A stretch of DNA of 64,000 bases from Helopsaltes ochotensis (GCA_013400155.1 VXBM01001294.1:62001-126000), one strand, 5' to 3'; positions 11,106 through 25,666 are shown, numbered from the stretch's first letter. A program made the numbers and translations. Notes: generated from the sequence alone by a model not told the origin.

Positions 11106-12975
11106 CTGAGTACTTACCGTCTTTAAAGGAGAATTAATACTGTCTGTCTAAAATTCTAACTGAATTTGTCCTCTGCAGTGGGAAGCTTCCAGTCTGAACT
11201 ATTAAAATTAGTTTTGCATTCACATTGGAGTTTTCAAGTGTGTATGCATATGCAGACACACAGGAGAGAAATCTGTTTGTTTATACTATACTTATTTTTT
11301 GCTTTAGGTATGTAGTGAGTATCCTTCTATCAATTAGATAGAGATTATCTTCTCTCCTACTTCTAAGTAGAAGTATAACCCTTCCCAGGAAAAGGAAGAA
11401 TGTTACAGTGCTGTTTCTACAGAAAGTGAATTGATTTAACTTGATTTAACTTCTGAAAGCTCTGTAAAAGTACTTGTTCTCTTCTCCCGCTCAAGCAGAA
11501 TCGTTAAAGACAACCTTCTTTTCACACATAGTTGCAGACTACACATAAAGAAGACAAATGAATAATCAGTATATATTAGGGAGATAATAACTACATGGCA
11601 GTTTATCATAAAGTTTGTAATGTTGTTGTGTTAAAAGAATGTAAACATAAATACGACAAGCAACCATGCATTCAACACCATAGTGACTTTATGGATAAGA
11701 CATTATCCATTAACAGCATTTGCACTTAGTAAATTTAAAATGTTAGGTGGATTTGGTTAAGGATGACTGCCTTTATGAAATCATGGTGGGTTTTAGATCT
11801 GTTTCAAAATACAAAATTATGTTTTTCCTCAGTTTTTGCCCTTGGCATTTTAGGTTCCTTAGTCTTGGTGGGAAATTTTAGCTCCAAGTGCACAAGTGCT
11901 TTTTCTGTGCTCCTCCTGTAGTCACTGGATATACCATACAATAGCTGCCTGATTTTAGCAGTAGGTATGTTTTCCAATGGATATTTTTATTTTTCTCTCA
12001 TAACTTAACTCTTTGTATCTTTGGGTATATTCTTCTTTCCCTTGTTCTTCTAGAAATTTAAGTGGTGTCTCTGAAGTGTAACAACATTCATAAACCTGTT
12101 TGCTGGATTTTCTCCTTTCTTAAACAGACCTCAAATATTAGTATGAAAAATTTTTCTCTTACACTGAAGAATGTACTGCTGCTGAAAGTTGGTTTGGGAC
12201 GAGCTTACCCAAAGTTTTGAGAGGAATTGAATATTGATAAGGATATTGAGACAATCTAATGTTCTAGTTGTACCGTAAAAAGTTCTGTTAGTTTCCAACT
12301 ATTAAAAGTGAAACCTTGTGGGAGTGTAAGAGCAATGGTGGTGTATGGAAAGCATTTGGATAGGAGCCAGCAACCAACGCCTGTCTAATGTGTCCCAAAA
12401 TAGCCCAATTCTCTGTGCAGGTCTAGTTGATTTCCACCTAAATCTACAGGTTTGCAGCTGAGCCCTTCCTGTCTAGCAGCTGACCACCCTTCTGGTATGG
12501 AAATGGATGCATGTGTTTCACTTGGAATTCCTTGAGCAGGAAGGCCTAATTCACACCCAGTAGCCATAGTCTCTTGTTCGTATCTCAGGAGGGATTTCTG
12601 TTTAAACAAAATTTACCTTCAATTTGTGGGTTCACCAGAGACTTTTTATGCAACATTAAGCAATTGGTATGTTTTAATAATTGATAGGAAATGGGTGACA
12701 TCTTTTATACCACAGAAAAAGAGAATGCTTCATTTTCTTATGCAATGTCAAGTCCACTAGGCCTTTTCTTGAAATAAAAGTTGCTGCCCTCAGAAAAGGT
12801 TCTTTTAACACCTTTAAGTTGGGCTCATTTTATAGCCTGATGAAGGTGCTTACCTCAATAAACTCAACCCACCAGGCCTTCTTTTAACAACATTAGAAGT
12901 TAAAATGTCTTTGGAAGAATTCCAGGAGCAGATTGGAGGGTAATGTCTTAAGACTGTAAGTCCTTGTTTTCTTTT
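11106..12975. other. Intergenic DNA, nothing recognised
   Basis: This is AT-rich sequence between the PAWR 3' end and the first downstream CR1 fragment. I see only a short direct repeat (TTGATTTAAC twice near 11431-11450). There is no coding, RNA or mobile-element signature. Confidence 0.6.
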
Positions 12976-13084
12976 GGGCTTTGAGCAACCTGGTCTGGTG
13001 AAAGGCATTCTTTAGCATGGCAAGGGCGGAGGGAACTAAATCATCTTTGAGGTCCCTTTTAACCCAAACCATTCTGATTCTTCA
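12976..13084 (+). mobile_element. CR1 LINE 3'-end fragment
   Basis: The sequence reads TTTGAGCAACCTGGTCTGGTG, then ATGGCAAGGG, GGGAACTAAATCATCTTTGAGG, TCCCTTTTAACCCAAACCATTCTGATTC. This is the standard order of words at the 3' end of avian CR1 in sense orientation, ending near the ATTCT-type terminal repeat. It is about 110 bp, 5'-truncated and non-coding. Confidence 0.88.
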
Positions 13085-16000
13085 TTGAAGAAAATCTGGT
13101 TAAAAAGACAACATCCAGCATTGTGTCTGAGTGACTACCTTGGTGTAGTCATTGATGGGCTTCTTAGGGAACACTACTGGCACCTCCCACTGAAGTCCTG
13201 CAAGTACTGCAGTATAGCTGAGAAGAGCAGGAGCATGTCTTAACTTGGATTTTCTACTGGCTTGGGCCAAACTATGTAAAACATCATTAGTAATTAGTGA
13301 TGGAATTGTAGTGGATGTAGCAAATGAAGGAGCTGGAAAAGTCTTACTTTTGTAGCTGTATTTTAGGCTTGCTTCAGGAAGTCTTTCTGTGGTTATAATT
13401 ATTGAGGGGTTGAACAGTGAGCTTTGGCAGTAGTTGTGTAAGTTTTAGAAAAAGACTTTGAGGTAAGAAGGGCCATCTTTGGTATCTTCAGTTGATGCCT
13501 TTGACACTTAGGTATTTTTTGTGGTAAGGTTCTTAGTTATTTGTTACAGATAACAAAAGATAAAAGCCTCATCTGTATTGCAAAGATAATCCAAGTCTTG
13601 ATTTTTAATTACTTGTTGTAAATGTTAAAAAATGTTAAATAACATAAGAATCAAACTTTATTTTCAGATCTGGAATTCTGTTAATAGGGGAGGTAATTAA
13701 AATATATGCATATTTTGTGCTACTGCTCTGCCTCATTTTCTGGTAAACAGAACCACTGTTAAAAGTGAACAAGTTTTATAATTGTCTCATTGTTGACCTC
13801 TTTCGGTGTTACAGCTGATAAAATTCACGATTTCTGGAATAACAAAAAGATGCACTTAAAAAGTGGCAGCAGCAACAATGAGAACTCAATCTTCTCTTAG
13901 TCTTTTAGGGTGGGAACTCCAGCAATTTTTATGGGTTGGCCTTGATTAAATGACCTGAAGATATTTAGGTATTACAAGCTTATTGAATGAGCTGCAACAA
14001 AGTAGCATTAGCTGTTGTCCTTTTTTAGTATCAGTATTTTCTAAGAACAGTAAGCATAATTTAAAAGAAAGACAGTATTTTTCTGTTACACAAGATTATA
14101 TTTTAGAAATCTGGAGGTTGATAAGTGGCATCTTGGTATATTCTCCATTAGTATTTCTCTCTGGAAATCAGGTTTTGTGGACGGGTAGTGGAGTGAAATC
14201 TTGGTTTTTCTCTCTCAGAAATGTTATTCTCTGCTTTTGCCTGAAGGCTCATTAAAACACTGATGCGGTTTAGAGAGTTTAAAATTTTGATTGCAACAGC
14301 GTATGTGTGTTTACAGCCAGCTACCAAATATATTTAATGGGTGGGGACAATAAAACTGCTGAAGCTTTGCAAGTTGAGACTCTAGAAATAGCTCCCATAT
14401 TTCTCTGTGCAGCAATTATAGAGAAAATGCTAATTGTTCCCAGCTGAATCACTCTTTCTTCTCATTTAATTGCTTTGGCTCACTATGGTTTGTAATAAAA
14501 TATCACTTAAACCCTCCTGTAATTCTGTTGCTTTGGCTTTGTATGAGAAGTGACATTTAAGAAAGAGTGGTCACTTTCAATTTTCACTCTCCATATTCTA
14601 GGATTTATAAGGCTGGTTTAAAGCAGGGAGAAAAGAAGGAGAGAATAAGTGAGTAGAGACTGTGCAGGATTGAATATTAGGGAGAGGATATCTTTGGGTA
14701 AGGATGAAGAAAATCTAGTTTCCTGCAGCATTTTTCTTCACCTTGTTTTCAACAAGGAAAGGATGACAAACTGGATATTTTATAGAGATCTAGAAATGGT
14801 TCCAGTTATCATTGCGGTACAGTTAAGTGTTTGTATGAGAAAAATGTAATCTCCAGCTTTTTATTTGCTCACCTTTGCACAGATACTTAAAAAGGAGAAG
14901 AATATGACTTTCTATCCTTGAAGAAATGCAAATGACCATCTTTACCCAAAGCTTTGATCATATCTTTCTTAGACTATGTTAGGCTGTAAATGAATGGTCA
15001 GAAATTGATTTTCAAATCAAACAATTTGTATTATGCTATGTTAATGTTTTGGGGAATGGCTAGCTCTAAGCATTTACATCTCTAGCAGAAGCATAACTAG
15101 TTCTCAGGATAAGATGGGAACCACTTGCCAAAGTGCCAGGACTGTGTGGAGGACTTCTGATTTTCCTGTATTTGAGAGCCCTCCTGCTGCATTTTACAGA
15201 TTTAAACATAAAAAATTCTTCCTTAACAACTGATGAGAGATTTATGAAAAAGAAACACCCCCCAAACAAAATACTTCCTGCTTTTGTAGTGTGCCAGATA
15301 GTTTTATGCAAGTGTTGTGGAACAAAATAATTTTGAATATAATGTTACTGAGTGAAGTAATTTAGCACATTTTAATGTAATTCACTGTGCCTATGTAAAA
15401 TGGTGATGCTTTTATGAATTAAAAAAAAAAGCTTAGAATCAGAGGAAGGAAACTCTTCTGGGTGCACTGGAGTTTAAAAGTCCAGAACTGGATATGGATC
15501 TCAAGAAAGGTGCTTCTTGTTTTGATTGAAGTGTCTAGTGGAGCTCTGTAAGCATACTCTTCATTCAGCTTCCTTTTATGCAGCTGTCAGCAGTCTTCAC
15601 TGAGAAACTCTTTATGTAGGAATCACATCCTTTTTATTTGGCAGCTGAGGCAGTTGAGAGCAGGAAGAGTTCCCCTGGCTTCCTTCTGTGGGAGTGTATT
15701 CCAGTATTTGGAAGCTACTCCTGGTAATAACTGTGAGATTTACTCCAGTGGTAGAAGAAAGTAGATTGCTCTTTGGGGTTTGTAGTGGGAAGTGAGAATG
15801 TTCTAACTCAAAGGCAGCAGTGACCAGTGGGTGTCCACGGGGCTGCCTCTGTAACACAGAGCATTACCACCTGCTGAATTTTGTTACGAGATCCACCCAT
15901 AGGGTTGTAAATTAACCTTAGATGAGAGGTCAAATTATTCAAAGTAGAAACTAAGTCCCATGTCCAAAAGTGTGTTACTAAAATGGATGAATAAAGCTGG

Positions 16001-19000
16001 TGTCTTTGGTCTGTCTGTTCTGTGAGAAAGCACAGATGCAGAGCTTTCAAGGTATTTTACTTTGGTATTTTTGTCTAATCTATAGGTAAATAAAGACTTG
16101 AAACTTTTAAAATCTGTCGTTTCATGACCTCTTTTCTTGGACACAATTGAAATATGTTTTATGATACATTAAACAAAGACAAATCTCATTTAGCTACTTG
16201 AGGATTCTACAGTAGATGAGTGCAATTGTCCTTTTTCTTCGTTTCGTTTCTCTTTACTTATCTTTTGCCTTACTGATACCTCTTGAGATTTTCAGTGCTT
16301 AAGCTGAAATGTAGCTCAGTTTACAGTCTAAATCTAAGGAAGGTTATCCCGGCAGATGATTATTTATCTCTGCAATTGGAATGTTCTGTGTGTTTTATTC
16401 ATTTTTTAATACCATGGAGTCAAAAACACTTAACTGAAGGGTTCAGGAAATGCCTGTATCAATGCTGCCAAATACTTACTTTTTGAATCTATTTACAATC
16501 TTTTCTGGCCCTGTGCTGCAGTCAGAACTATGTGATTATGGAGGGTAAACAACTGAAGTACCTTTGCAGGAAGCAAGGTTTAGAGGTAAGCACTTTCTGT
16601 TTGGTTTTTTCCTCTCTCAGGCCATACCCCAGATGTACTCTGCTGTCCACTAAACTGCTGCAGCTAGACAGCTGAACCAACATATTTCAGGGCAGTATCA
16701 TTAACTGCGCTGAGACAAAAACCCACTGGACAGGATGAATCAGCTTTCATTTATTTGCAAATTGGCAAAATGTCATGTTCTTCTGTTGCTCTTCTACTAT
16801 GAAACTTTTATCCATCTCTCCCACTGTTCTTTTGCAAATAACGGCGTGTCCAGATATTCAGAAACAGGAAAGTTTTGCAGCAAGATATGGACTGATTTGT
16901 CAGCTGCCTTGTCCAGCACCGAGGCAGTGAGACACAGGATGCAGTTCACTAGGCGTTGGCACCAAGAAGAATTTTCCTCCTTGTAATCTGGCAGGATGCC
17001 GTATCTCCTCACCAAAGAGATTGAAACAAAACATATTTTTTCTCATCATTATGCAAGAATTAAAATGATAAACTGTTTTAAGATCTTGGCAAGCATCACT
17101 TTGGATTTTAATGGTCTTTAATAATCTCTTAAGTAAAGTAATAATTAAATTACTTTCAATTAAATCACTTACTAAAACAGCTCCAGGATCCCAGGCCCAA
17201 GATGGAAAGCTGCAAGGCCAAGGAAGGCAAGCCTCTGCTTTGAATTCGGTGTCATATGGGCAAACAGCTGACTGTGTTAATCTTTCCTCCTTCCTCTAAC
17301 TGTACTTTTATGAAGCTTGACTTCATTGTAGGTCTGCTACAGTATTTTTTGTTTGTGTGTCACAACAAGAATTTTGGGTGTGTCAGTGAGAAACGGGAAT
17401 GTGAACAAAGGTCAGGCTGGATGGCAGGTAGGGCTTGTGGCTGGTGAGTACACCTGCAGGGAGGATATTTGTATGAGATGATATTTGGCTTGGGAGGGGA
17501 AGTGTGACTGTTCTTTGGTTGAAGTGTTGACATTGCAAGACTTAACCACAGTAGCTAGGCTCTGTTGAACCCGTGAAAAATGGTGTTTAAAAATAAGTCC
17601 TCATTCATAGTGATTCTGTTTTTCCTTTGATTTCGTTGCTGTAATAAAGAGCCATAGCTTTGGGGTACAGAGGAATTAGGAGGAGACAGAAGAAAGGTCA
17701 GAGTGTAAAAGAATAGGACATTGCAAACAGGCTCTAAAGCAAATGGCTACAGTAAGTCCAATATGAGAGGAGAGTGGCTGGAGTTCTCTTGCCAGCAGAC
17801 AGGCTGTCCCAGCACTCAGCAAAATAATAGCAGTCAACCAGAAAGGCATCCAATCAACTTGGAAAGGCATCCAGACTGTGGGCTGTGAAAGGTGAGAGCT
17901 GGGGGGTTCTTCCTTTTCAGGCAGATAAGTTTTAAAAGCTACTGCTTTTGTCAGTTTTTAGCTGATAAAAAAATCTGTATGCTGTTATTAAGCCTATATG
18001 ATCCTTGGGAAACATGACAGAAAAGGCTTAAAATTTACTATGTATTTTCAGATTTATTTTGAAAGTATATTTGGCACATATAGTCTTTACAACTTGTCTC
18101 AGCAATATGCAAAAATAAGGAAATATCCACAGGTGTTGGAAGTGGCTCAGCAGAAGCAGTAGCAAATTCTGTGGAAGAGCTGGGTGCTCTTCTTGGCCTG
18201 TCCTTGAGTGCTGTGTGGGTGAGTCTCTGATACTGGCTGACAGCAAGATTGGTTCAGTGAAGCTGCAAAAATAGGGGAGCTTGCAAGCTCTGCAAAAACC
18301 AGGAAGAATTTAAAAGCACATGAAGAGATACCAGAGTGGCTATGGTGGGACTTTCTTCACTAAAGGAAAGGAATAATTCAATGAGTAGGGAGGACAGAGC
18401 TCTGTGAACTCTACAGACCACTGTTACTAGCAGTAATAACCCATTCCTTTGAATCATAGCGAAGTAAGAATAAGAAACTAGATTTGCACAGAATGAGTGC
18501 TACTCATAAGCATGGAGTGATTTCTGTGCTCACTGTAAAGAAAACCCCAAACCCTGAACACCTGGGCAGCATGTAGTCCTTTGAAAAGATTCTTTGAAAG
18601 GAAAGAGAAATGCCATTGTTACTTATAGTGTCAGGTGTGTTGGAGGAAATACCTTTTCCTTTCTGGTCTGATGAAAAAGGATTTTGATTTTTTTTTAAGA
18701 GGGGGGTAAAAGGGGGTAGATTTGCTAGTGTAAGTTTTCCCACAAGAATTCAACTCAGGAATTTTCTGTGTTTTCTAGCTCATGTTCAAGAGAAGTAATG
18801 TTTTAGCTATCTAGATATTGTAAACACTTGTTATTCCTTCCCCTTTCAATTAGGGTGAAATGGTAGGGAAAGGATTTGAAGTAATTATTTCTTAGAAGGG
18901 CAGAGGTGGATTTGGTGGTCATTGCTAAGACTGTGAATTAATGGGTTTTGGTGTTGCTGGAGAGCTGGATATTTTGGAAAATATGCCTGTACTTTGGATG

Positions 19001-22000
19001 GCTATTCTAGAATCTGTTTTTTAATATATTCCTAAATTACTAATTAAAACCAGATGCAGCACAAGATTAATTCATCTCCCTGTACTTTCTCTTGTCACCA
19101 TGCAGTCCTCCTATGAGAGCTGTATGCCAGAAGGCCAGGAAGAGGGCAGTCTCACTACAAGCAAGTCCATTTTACAGGAACAAAACCTAATTCCCCAGTT
19201 TCTTCACAAATACAACCATGTTAAATAGAAGATCTGTTCAGGGTTGTATAACTACTTCTGTAGCAATTAGAGAAAAATACATGGGAAAACTACACTAGTA
19301 AAGCATTTGTGTTTCTAGCTCATCTCTCTATAAGGTTTTCTTTATTTTTCTGTTAATCTAATAGGTATAACTGTACAATCCATTTTTCTCTTCAGTACAT
19401 TTTTTTCTCTTTTTCTCATTTGTTGCTTCTCTTCGTAAGTGAAATGAGTGGAGTCAGCTTGACAGAGCTAGCCAGCTTTCTGTAGATCAGGGGCATGTGA
19501 TTTGTGACCTATATGTGGGAAAGCACTGGTATTAAAAGTTGCTCATGAAATCTGCTCCAGCAGCATGATGACTAGAGAAGGATGTCAGCCCTCAGGAGTG
19601 ACCAAGCTGGATGCTGTGCTAAGGAGTGGGAGAGAGAAATTCTGTAACTTGTGTGACCACAGTCTGCTTAAATCACTCAAAACTCTGGTTGAAACTGTGG
19701 ACAATTAATTAATCATAGAGTCTTTCTGATAGCTATTTGACCTGCTCTCTGCCTTGATGCTGAGAAAACAGGCTCTCTATCCAGTTTCTTGCTAATTATG
19801 TATATACTGCTAGATTGTGTGAACAGGTGAGACAAACTTCATTTAAAACCAGCATTTCTGTTTTCAGCAGCCTAGTTACTTTTAGAGATAATTAGATCTC
19901 TCAGTCAAGATGTTCCAGTCAGCTGTTTCCTAGAGGCAAGTGCTCCTCACAGACCTTTTCTGTCCACTCTTCAAGGTGCAGGATGGGGACTCTGAGCCCT
20001 GCTGAAGACAGAAATGCTGCTGGGCAGCACACACTGATAAATTCATGGTGAGTCTAAGATCAGAGAATTGAAGTGTGTGGAAGCAGGCAGCTGGAGAATG
20101 AAATCAGAAGCCACTTCAGCAATCCAGTTTTTCAAAAGAGAGAAAATAAGCCAGCTGAGAGCTTTCTGAGGGAGTCAAAGCAGAGGCCAAGGCAAAGAAA
20201 GGGAAGAAAATTTGATGCCAAGCTGCTGGCTGCCACTGTGATCCCAAGCTTGCTTCTCCTGCTGAGGCTGAAGGGGACACACCTAAATGGAGTTGGTGGA
20301 GTGAAAAGCCATGTCCCTAAGTGAGGGAAAAGGGACCTAGTGGAAGACCCTTTGTGACTGCTTGTGGTACAAGGTGAGGTAGCTGGGGAGCTGTGTACTG
20401 AGTGTAAAGGGCTTCCCTACTTGATACGGTAGTTGACCAAGGCACCTGGTGAGGTCCAGGTGTCCATGTCCAGTAATATTTGTAGAAAAGGTTTCTATTT
20501 GTGTTCTTACTCTGAAATGGGAAAGAAAGTCTTTGGCTGGGGGCCAGGCCATTTCACAAGGCTGGAGGATACGAAAACATTTTGGGTAAAATCTCATGCA
20601 TGGCGGTGCTAGGTGTTGGAACATTACTTTCATACACGTTACATATATTGCAGTGTCTTGGAACTGCTGTAAAGATTATTTGTTGTATATCTCAGCTGTA
20701 TTTTTTGCAGTCATAAGAACTACTCTTCCTTTTACATGAGCTATACAGAACTATTAAAGATATGTTAAAAAGGAAAAAAATTGTGAGACCAAAACAACCG
20801 CCAAAAAACCCCAAACCTGAAGGACCCTTCCTTTAAAGGTTGCAGACTGCTTTTTAATTGAGGGACTTGCAAGTTTTCTCAGGAGGAAGAGGTGGGACTT
20901 GCCTTGTTTTGCCCAAATGATGACTCACATGCCAGTTTATTTCAAAGGGGAGTAAAAATTGTCTTTCCTCCTGTACAGAACATTTTAATGTACCTTGATT
21001 TCTCAGAGTATATTTCATAAAATAAAAGTTGAACAGTTCTATCTAGTCTTTAGAGGCAGAGTCCTGAACATGTGCAATGGCACAAAGTGCTGATCTCCCA
21101 GCTTCCAAGTTCCACAGGAGCCAGAATTTGGTTGAAGTCATGTCTCTTGGCCAGTCTGTTTATTGTCTCCCATTTTCAACATTCTTCTCTTGACCTGCAG
21201 TATTAGTTTATGAGCTCCATTACAAATTCCAGTACTGCAGGTCAGTAGGTGGTGTAGAGCTTTTAAGTAGTTCCAGCCTGTTTGGAGTAGGGGTAGATAG
21301 GGATTTGTATTGAATCAGATCTCAAGTTAGGTGTGGTTTATCTTGATTTTACTCAACTGAAGTAAACCAAATAACAGGGAAAACATACTAATATAATTGT
21401 AATCGAATTTGGTGAGGTATGGACAGTCAGTGCTGAAGGTATGATTAAAGGAAACTAAAATGTTAATGAAATTGCAGTTTTGGAGCGGAATCTGTTCTTG
21501 ACTTTTACATGAGCAGTAATTTCCAGGATAATTGAATTAGTATATATTTATAAATTATTTTCAGAACTCATTGCCAAACAGTACCTGTGGCTTATTTCGT
21601 AGGCTGTGAACATTTTATACAGTCGTTTTTTACTGCAGATTACTACTGCAGGTAGATGTCTTCAGATCTATATTCATAAAGAACAGGTGAACCAAAAATC
21701 TATTCCCCCATACCCTGCCTTTTGCTGAAGGCTGGGACAGCAAATTTTTTTTGTTCTGGGGAACATAAAAAGACAGGCACTTCCTTTGAAATCCAAACTG
21801 TTCCGTTCCTTGGTTTTGTGTGAACCTGAAGCATTTGTGGATTGCCAGCTAGAAGGGAAGGAAGTCCATCTCATCTTATAGGGGGCTAAACTTGCTGTTT
21901 CTGCAGGGCCAATTATAATGTAAAATTATATTTTTAAAAAAAGTGAATTGCCATCTGGTATTTGAAAGTTGACACCAGAGTGTTTTTACTGCTCTATTTG

Positions 22001-22660
22001 TCACCCCACTACTCAGTAAAGATTATGAAAGAGTATAAGGAAGTAGAAGACAAGTAATAAAAATCTATTGGAGTAACAATCTTTTGTGGCAAGGGCAAAA
22101 GCCAAAGAGTAGATAAACACTGTAATCATGAATTGTAGGTCTACGATATACTGAACTTAGTTGCCTTCTTAGTAATGAGTATCTTCTCTTGAGCACCTTG
22201 GTGGGAATCTGCTGACATAAAAACTGCAACACACAAACACAGTTTGCTCCATGTTTCTTGGATTCTAATGTATTGCATTAAAACCTTTTTCTGTCATTAT
22301 GGAGTTTTTAGTACCTAGTACACAAACTTCAGCTTCAGGACATGGTTGTAGCATATGCCAAGCAGATACCATGTTTGATCCCAGAGGTGTGTGTGGGTTT
22401 GTGTGTGCATGCTTGGGTATAATGGGCACATGTGCAGCTATGTTGCTTTGAGCAAACATTCAGGTCTCAGTGGAACGGTTCTTTTGAAGTATTAAAAGAA
22501 CTAGGATTAGTAGATGAGAAACTTATTTTTACTTTTAATTTTGAGATGTAACAGCATCAGAAACTTTTCCTCCCAAATTTTAATTTTCCTGAAGCATGAG
22601 GTAATGGCAGGGTATTGGCAATGACACCTCTGCCTTTGCAGTGCTTTTCAGATGAGTGTT
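13085..22660. other. Intergenic DNA without recognisable genes
   Basis: This is 9.6 kb of AT-rich sequence. Open frames are all shorter than about 100 codons, overlap each other on both strands, and show no domain or splice-compatible structure. One exon-like patch at 16522-16585 is discussed as a weak observation. There is no tRNA-, snoRNA- or repeat-family signature that I can support. Confidence 0.55.
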
Positions 22661-22679
22661 TATTTCTGTGGATTTGGCT

Positions 22680-22870
22680 TCCTCGGGCATCTTCCCTGCT
22701 GCTCCCTCCCCGTCCCCCCTCCGGCTCCTCGCTCACGGTCCGTGACTGACATCTTCTGGTGGCGTTTCCGTACTGCACGGTAGCCTGGATGGCAAATAAG
22801 GAGGAACGTTTTAGGGCCCTAGAGCTTAAAGAGACCCGTAACTGCTTTCGTGACGTTGTCATCCTAAGGT
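22680..22870. promoter_or_regulatory. CpG-dense patch in AT-rich intergenic DNA (possible orphan island)
   Basis: About a dozen CpG dinucleotides fall within roughly 190 bases, whereas the flanking kilobases have very few. The patch begins with a C-rich run (CTCCCTCCCCGTCCCCCCTCC) and ends with a TGACGTTGTCAT motif resembling a CREB/ATF half-site. An octamer-like TATGCAAA lies about 60 bases beyond. A 30-codon frame with a good start context opens inside it at 22789. It could be a small orphan CpG island, a regulatory element or a decayed GC-rich insertion. No gene is identifiable. Confidence 0.35.
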
Positions 22871-25660
22871 TTGTTTCATAACTCTCAGAATCGTTGTCGT
22901 CATGTTCTGCCTTATCACCTTATTTACATATGCAAAGTCTCGCTCAAATTCTGTATTTGCAGTTACTCCTCTGGGTTTCCTTTGCAGAATTCTTGAGTTT
23001 GTTGACATTAAAATAAAAGGGGGGAGAGAGGGGATTTAAAAAAATACATATCAAATAGATAAGATGAATTTTAACTGTATTGTGAAGTCAATGAGTTTTA
23101 AAAATGCATTTGGCCTCTAACCTGCAGCTTTGGGACTGCTGTCATATAACAGCAAAGCCTCATAACAGCACAGGCTTTAGATTCTCATAAATATAATTTC
23201 CTTAAGTAAAGCTTAAAGCAACGTTTTTTGGATGCTAGACCAGTGCCTCTGATATTTCTCAGGAATTTACTGAGCTTCTATGCATATATGCACAAAGCAG
23301 TGGGAAGATAGGAATGTGTTTAATTTAAAGGAAGCTGATGGTTTTGTTTACAGGAATTACATTCTAGTCCTTCATCTCCATTCCTCTCTGCATTCCTTTC
23401 ATTCAGGAACTCAGACTGTTTATATGGTCTGCTTCCCTGACATCACGTTAAACCCTGGATAGAAAGATGATTTCTCCAGTGAGGTCTGCATAGAAAACCC
23501 CCCAGATGAATGGTCTATGGGGAGAGCTGGTGGGTATTTAAAAACTGAGACTGCCAGCATTAGCGTGGGTTGTTTGGCAGCAGGACAAACTGTTGCTCAT
23601 GTTCCAGATGTCTGGTTGCTTCTTAATGTGCTTGAGGATATGGTGTCCTTGGGTCTGGGACATGCCATAGCCACTTACTAGCTGTGTTTATTCCTTGAAT
23701 TTCTTCAATGTAAACAAAACCTTCTAGAGCACTTTCTCCTCCCAACTCCTTGAGCAGGCAGTCCCAAGCAGAGCTTTGTGTCGTTTCCTGTTTCCAGCAG
23801 TGCCACTGCTGTCCTGTGGTACGATGAAGCTTCATGACTGCTGGCACTGGCCTGCAAGAGCTTTCTCATGATTTTGAGTCAGTGAGGTGTCCAACCTCGT
23901 TCGTTCTTTGCGCCACCATTAATTTTTGAGTGCTCTTTCTGCATGTGTTAGTCTGAGTGGACAGAGCTGCCTGTGGCACTGCTGCATGGAGTCCATCCCT
24001 TGATGTTACCTGTGGTCTTCAGAGCTCCATATGCAGCACAGGTTCAAGTTCCCTTCCAGACACTTTCCATGTCATATCAACAGTCTTTTTACTTTTTTTC
24101 CCTTACTATTTGCCTTCCTGAAAGTTTTCAAGTGCCTTGTGAAAATTGTTGAGAACACACCTATCTTCTGCTCCTCACAGAAACCTGATGCTTTCTCTTC
24201 AGACGAGGTCTTCCTGAAATGAAACTAATTACAGAGACAACAGAGTTGTGGGTGAGCATTTCAAATAACCTTGCCTGTTTTCACTTTTCTGTGCTGGGTC
24301 TGATTTGAGTACAACCTACAAAAAGCATTAAAAGCATTGGCTCTAAAATCCAAAGCTGAGATAATGCCCTCACCTACTAAAAGGATAATCCATCTTCTCT
24401 CTCTTTCTGTAACTATGATGTGGTTTTGATCAGATTGATGTGACCAGCACTTAGCAAGGCTTTACAGCTCTTGCCACAGTCTGACATTACATGAACTTGG
24501 AATTAAGAGAGCATGCTGTGCTGAAGTGTAGAATGTAGAGGGGTTCCTAAACCCCTGCACAGTCACTTCAGAGCTAAGTGCCAGAGTAATGCTTTGTCCT
24601 GTGCAGGGCCAGCTTGTCAGAGGGCAGCTCTGAATGGTTTGGGAGAGATTTATTTTGAAACTGGCATTAAACTGAGGTGCCCACCTAGAGGTCTCTGGTG
24701 ATGCCTGAGTTCCAGTGTAGTCACTGGAGCTCATTTGGAGAATTATGCTGCTCCCTAATGCACAAACCCGCTGTCTTGTGCATGGAATTGTTGAATTGGT
24801 CAAAATTTGGCTGTGTATATGTGGAATTAAGCAGCAGCTATGCTTACTGATAACTGTATGTGGCTACCTATAGTCAGATGTCTCAAACCAAATCTTCACC
24901 CTCACTAGAAAGTGATCCTCTTTTTTCAGCATCCAGAAGTACCAGCATTTTCTAAAGACAGTCTATTGCAAATTGCCCTCCTGGACAGGTCATTTTAGTT
25001 CTGTGCAGCCCTATAGATAGCCTGTCAGAAATCCAGTCCTCTTTATTTGTATGGAAAACAGATTTTAAAAACAATTTGTGAATATAATTGAAGCATTCTT
25101 ATTTAATACCTTTAAAAACATTCATGACTGTAGTCCCTGGACACTCGAAACCATGTCAGTTCAGCTCCAGCATGAACTCTAGAACTGGAGAATTTCCTGA
25201 GAAATTAGTCCATTAGTTTGTCTCAAACTACTCAGCAGCATCCTGAACAGATTGAAAAATCTTCCACCTTCCTTATGAAAATGCATCTGTGGTCAGGCAG
25301 TTTCCACAACAGCATATGTAAATATACAACAAATAAATTTCTCTTCAGTTTTTTGCATGCTGTATTTTACAGTTTTTTGTATATTTACTATTGGGTAGGA
25401 GGAAGAAATACAGTAAATTGTTGATTTGAGTGACTTCTGAGCTGAGTGAGAAATGGTCTTAGTCCTCACTAATTGTTACTGGCTGGCTCTGAATACTACA
25501 TGTTTTATATACCTACCAGGTTCAGAAACCGTGCACAGCCCAGCAGTTAAGATACCTGGGTTGCTCTCTGCTTTCCTCATCTTCCACAAAGTGGAGCTAC
25601 AGCTGCACTAAGAGAAGGGAACGTGCAAAAACAATTTAAGCATAAGGAAATAATACTCTG
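22871..25660. other. Intergenic DNA, nothing recognised
   Basis: The sequence is AT-rich and unique in appearance, with only short unrelated open frames. I recognise no family member, RNA gene or mobile element. Confidence 0.55.
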
Positions 25661-25666
25661 CAGTGG

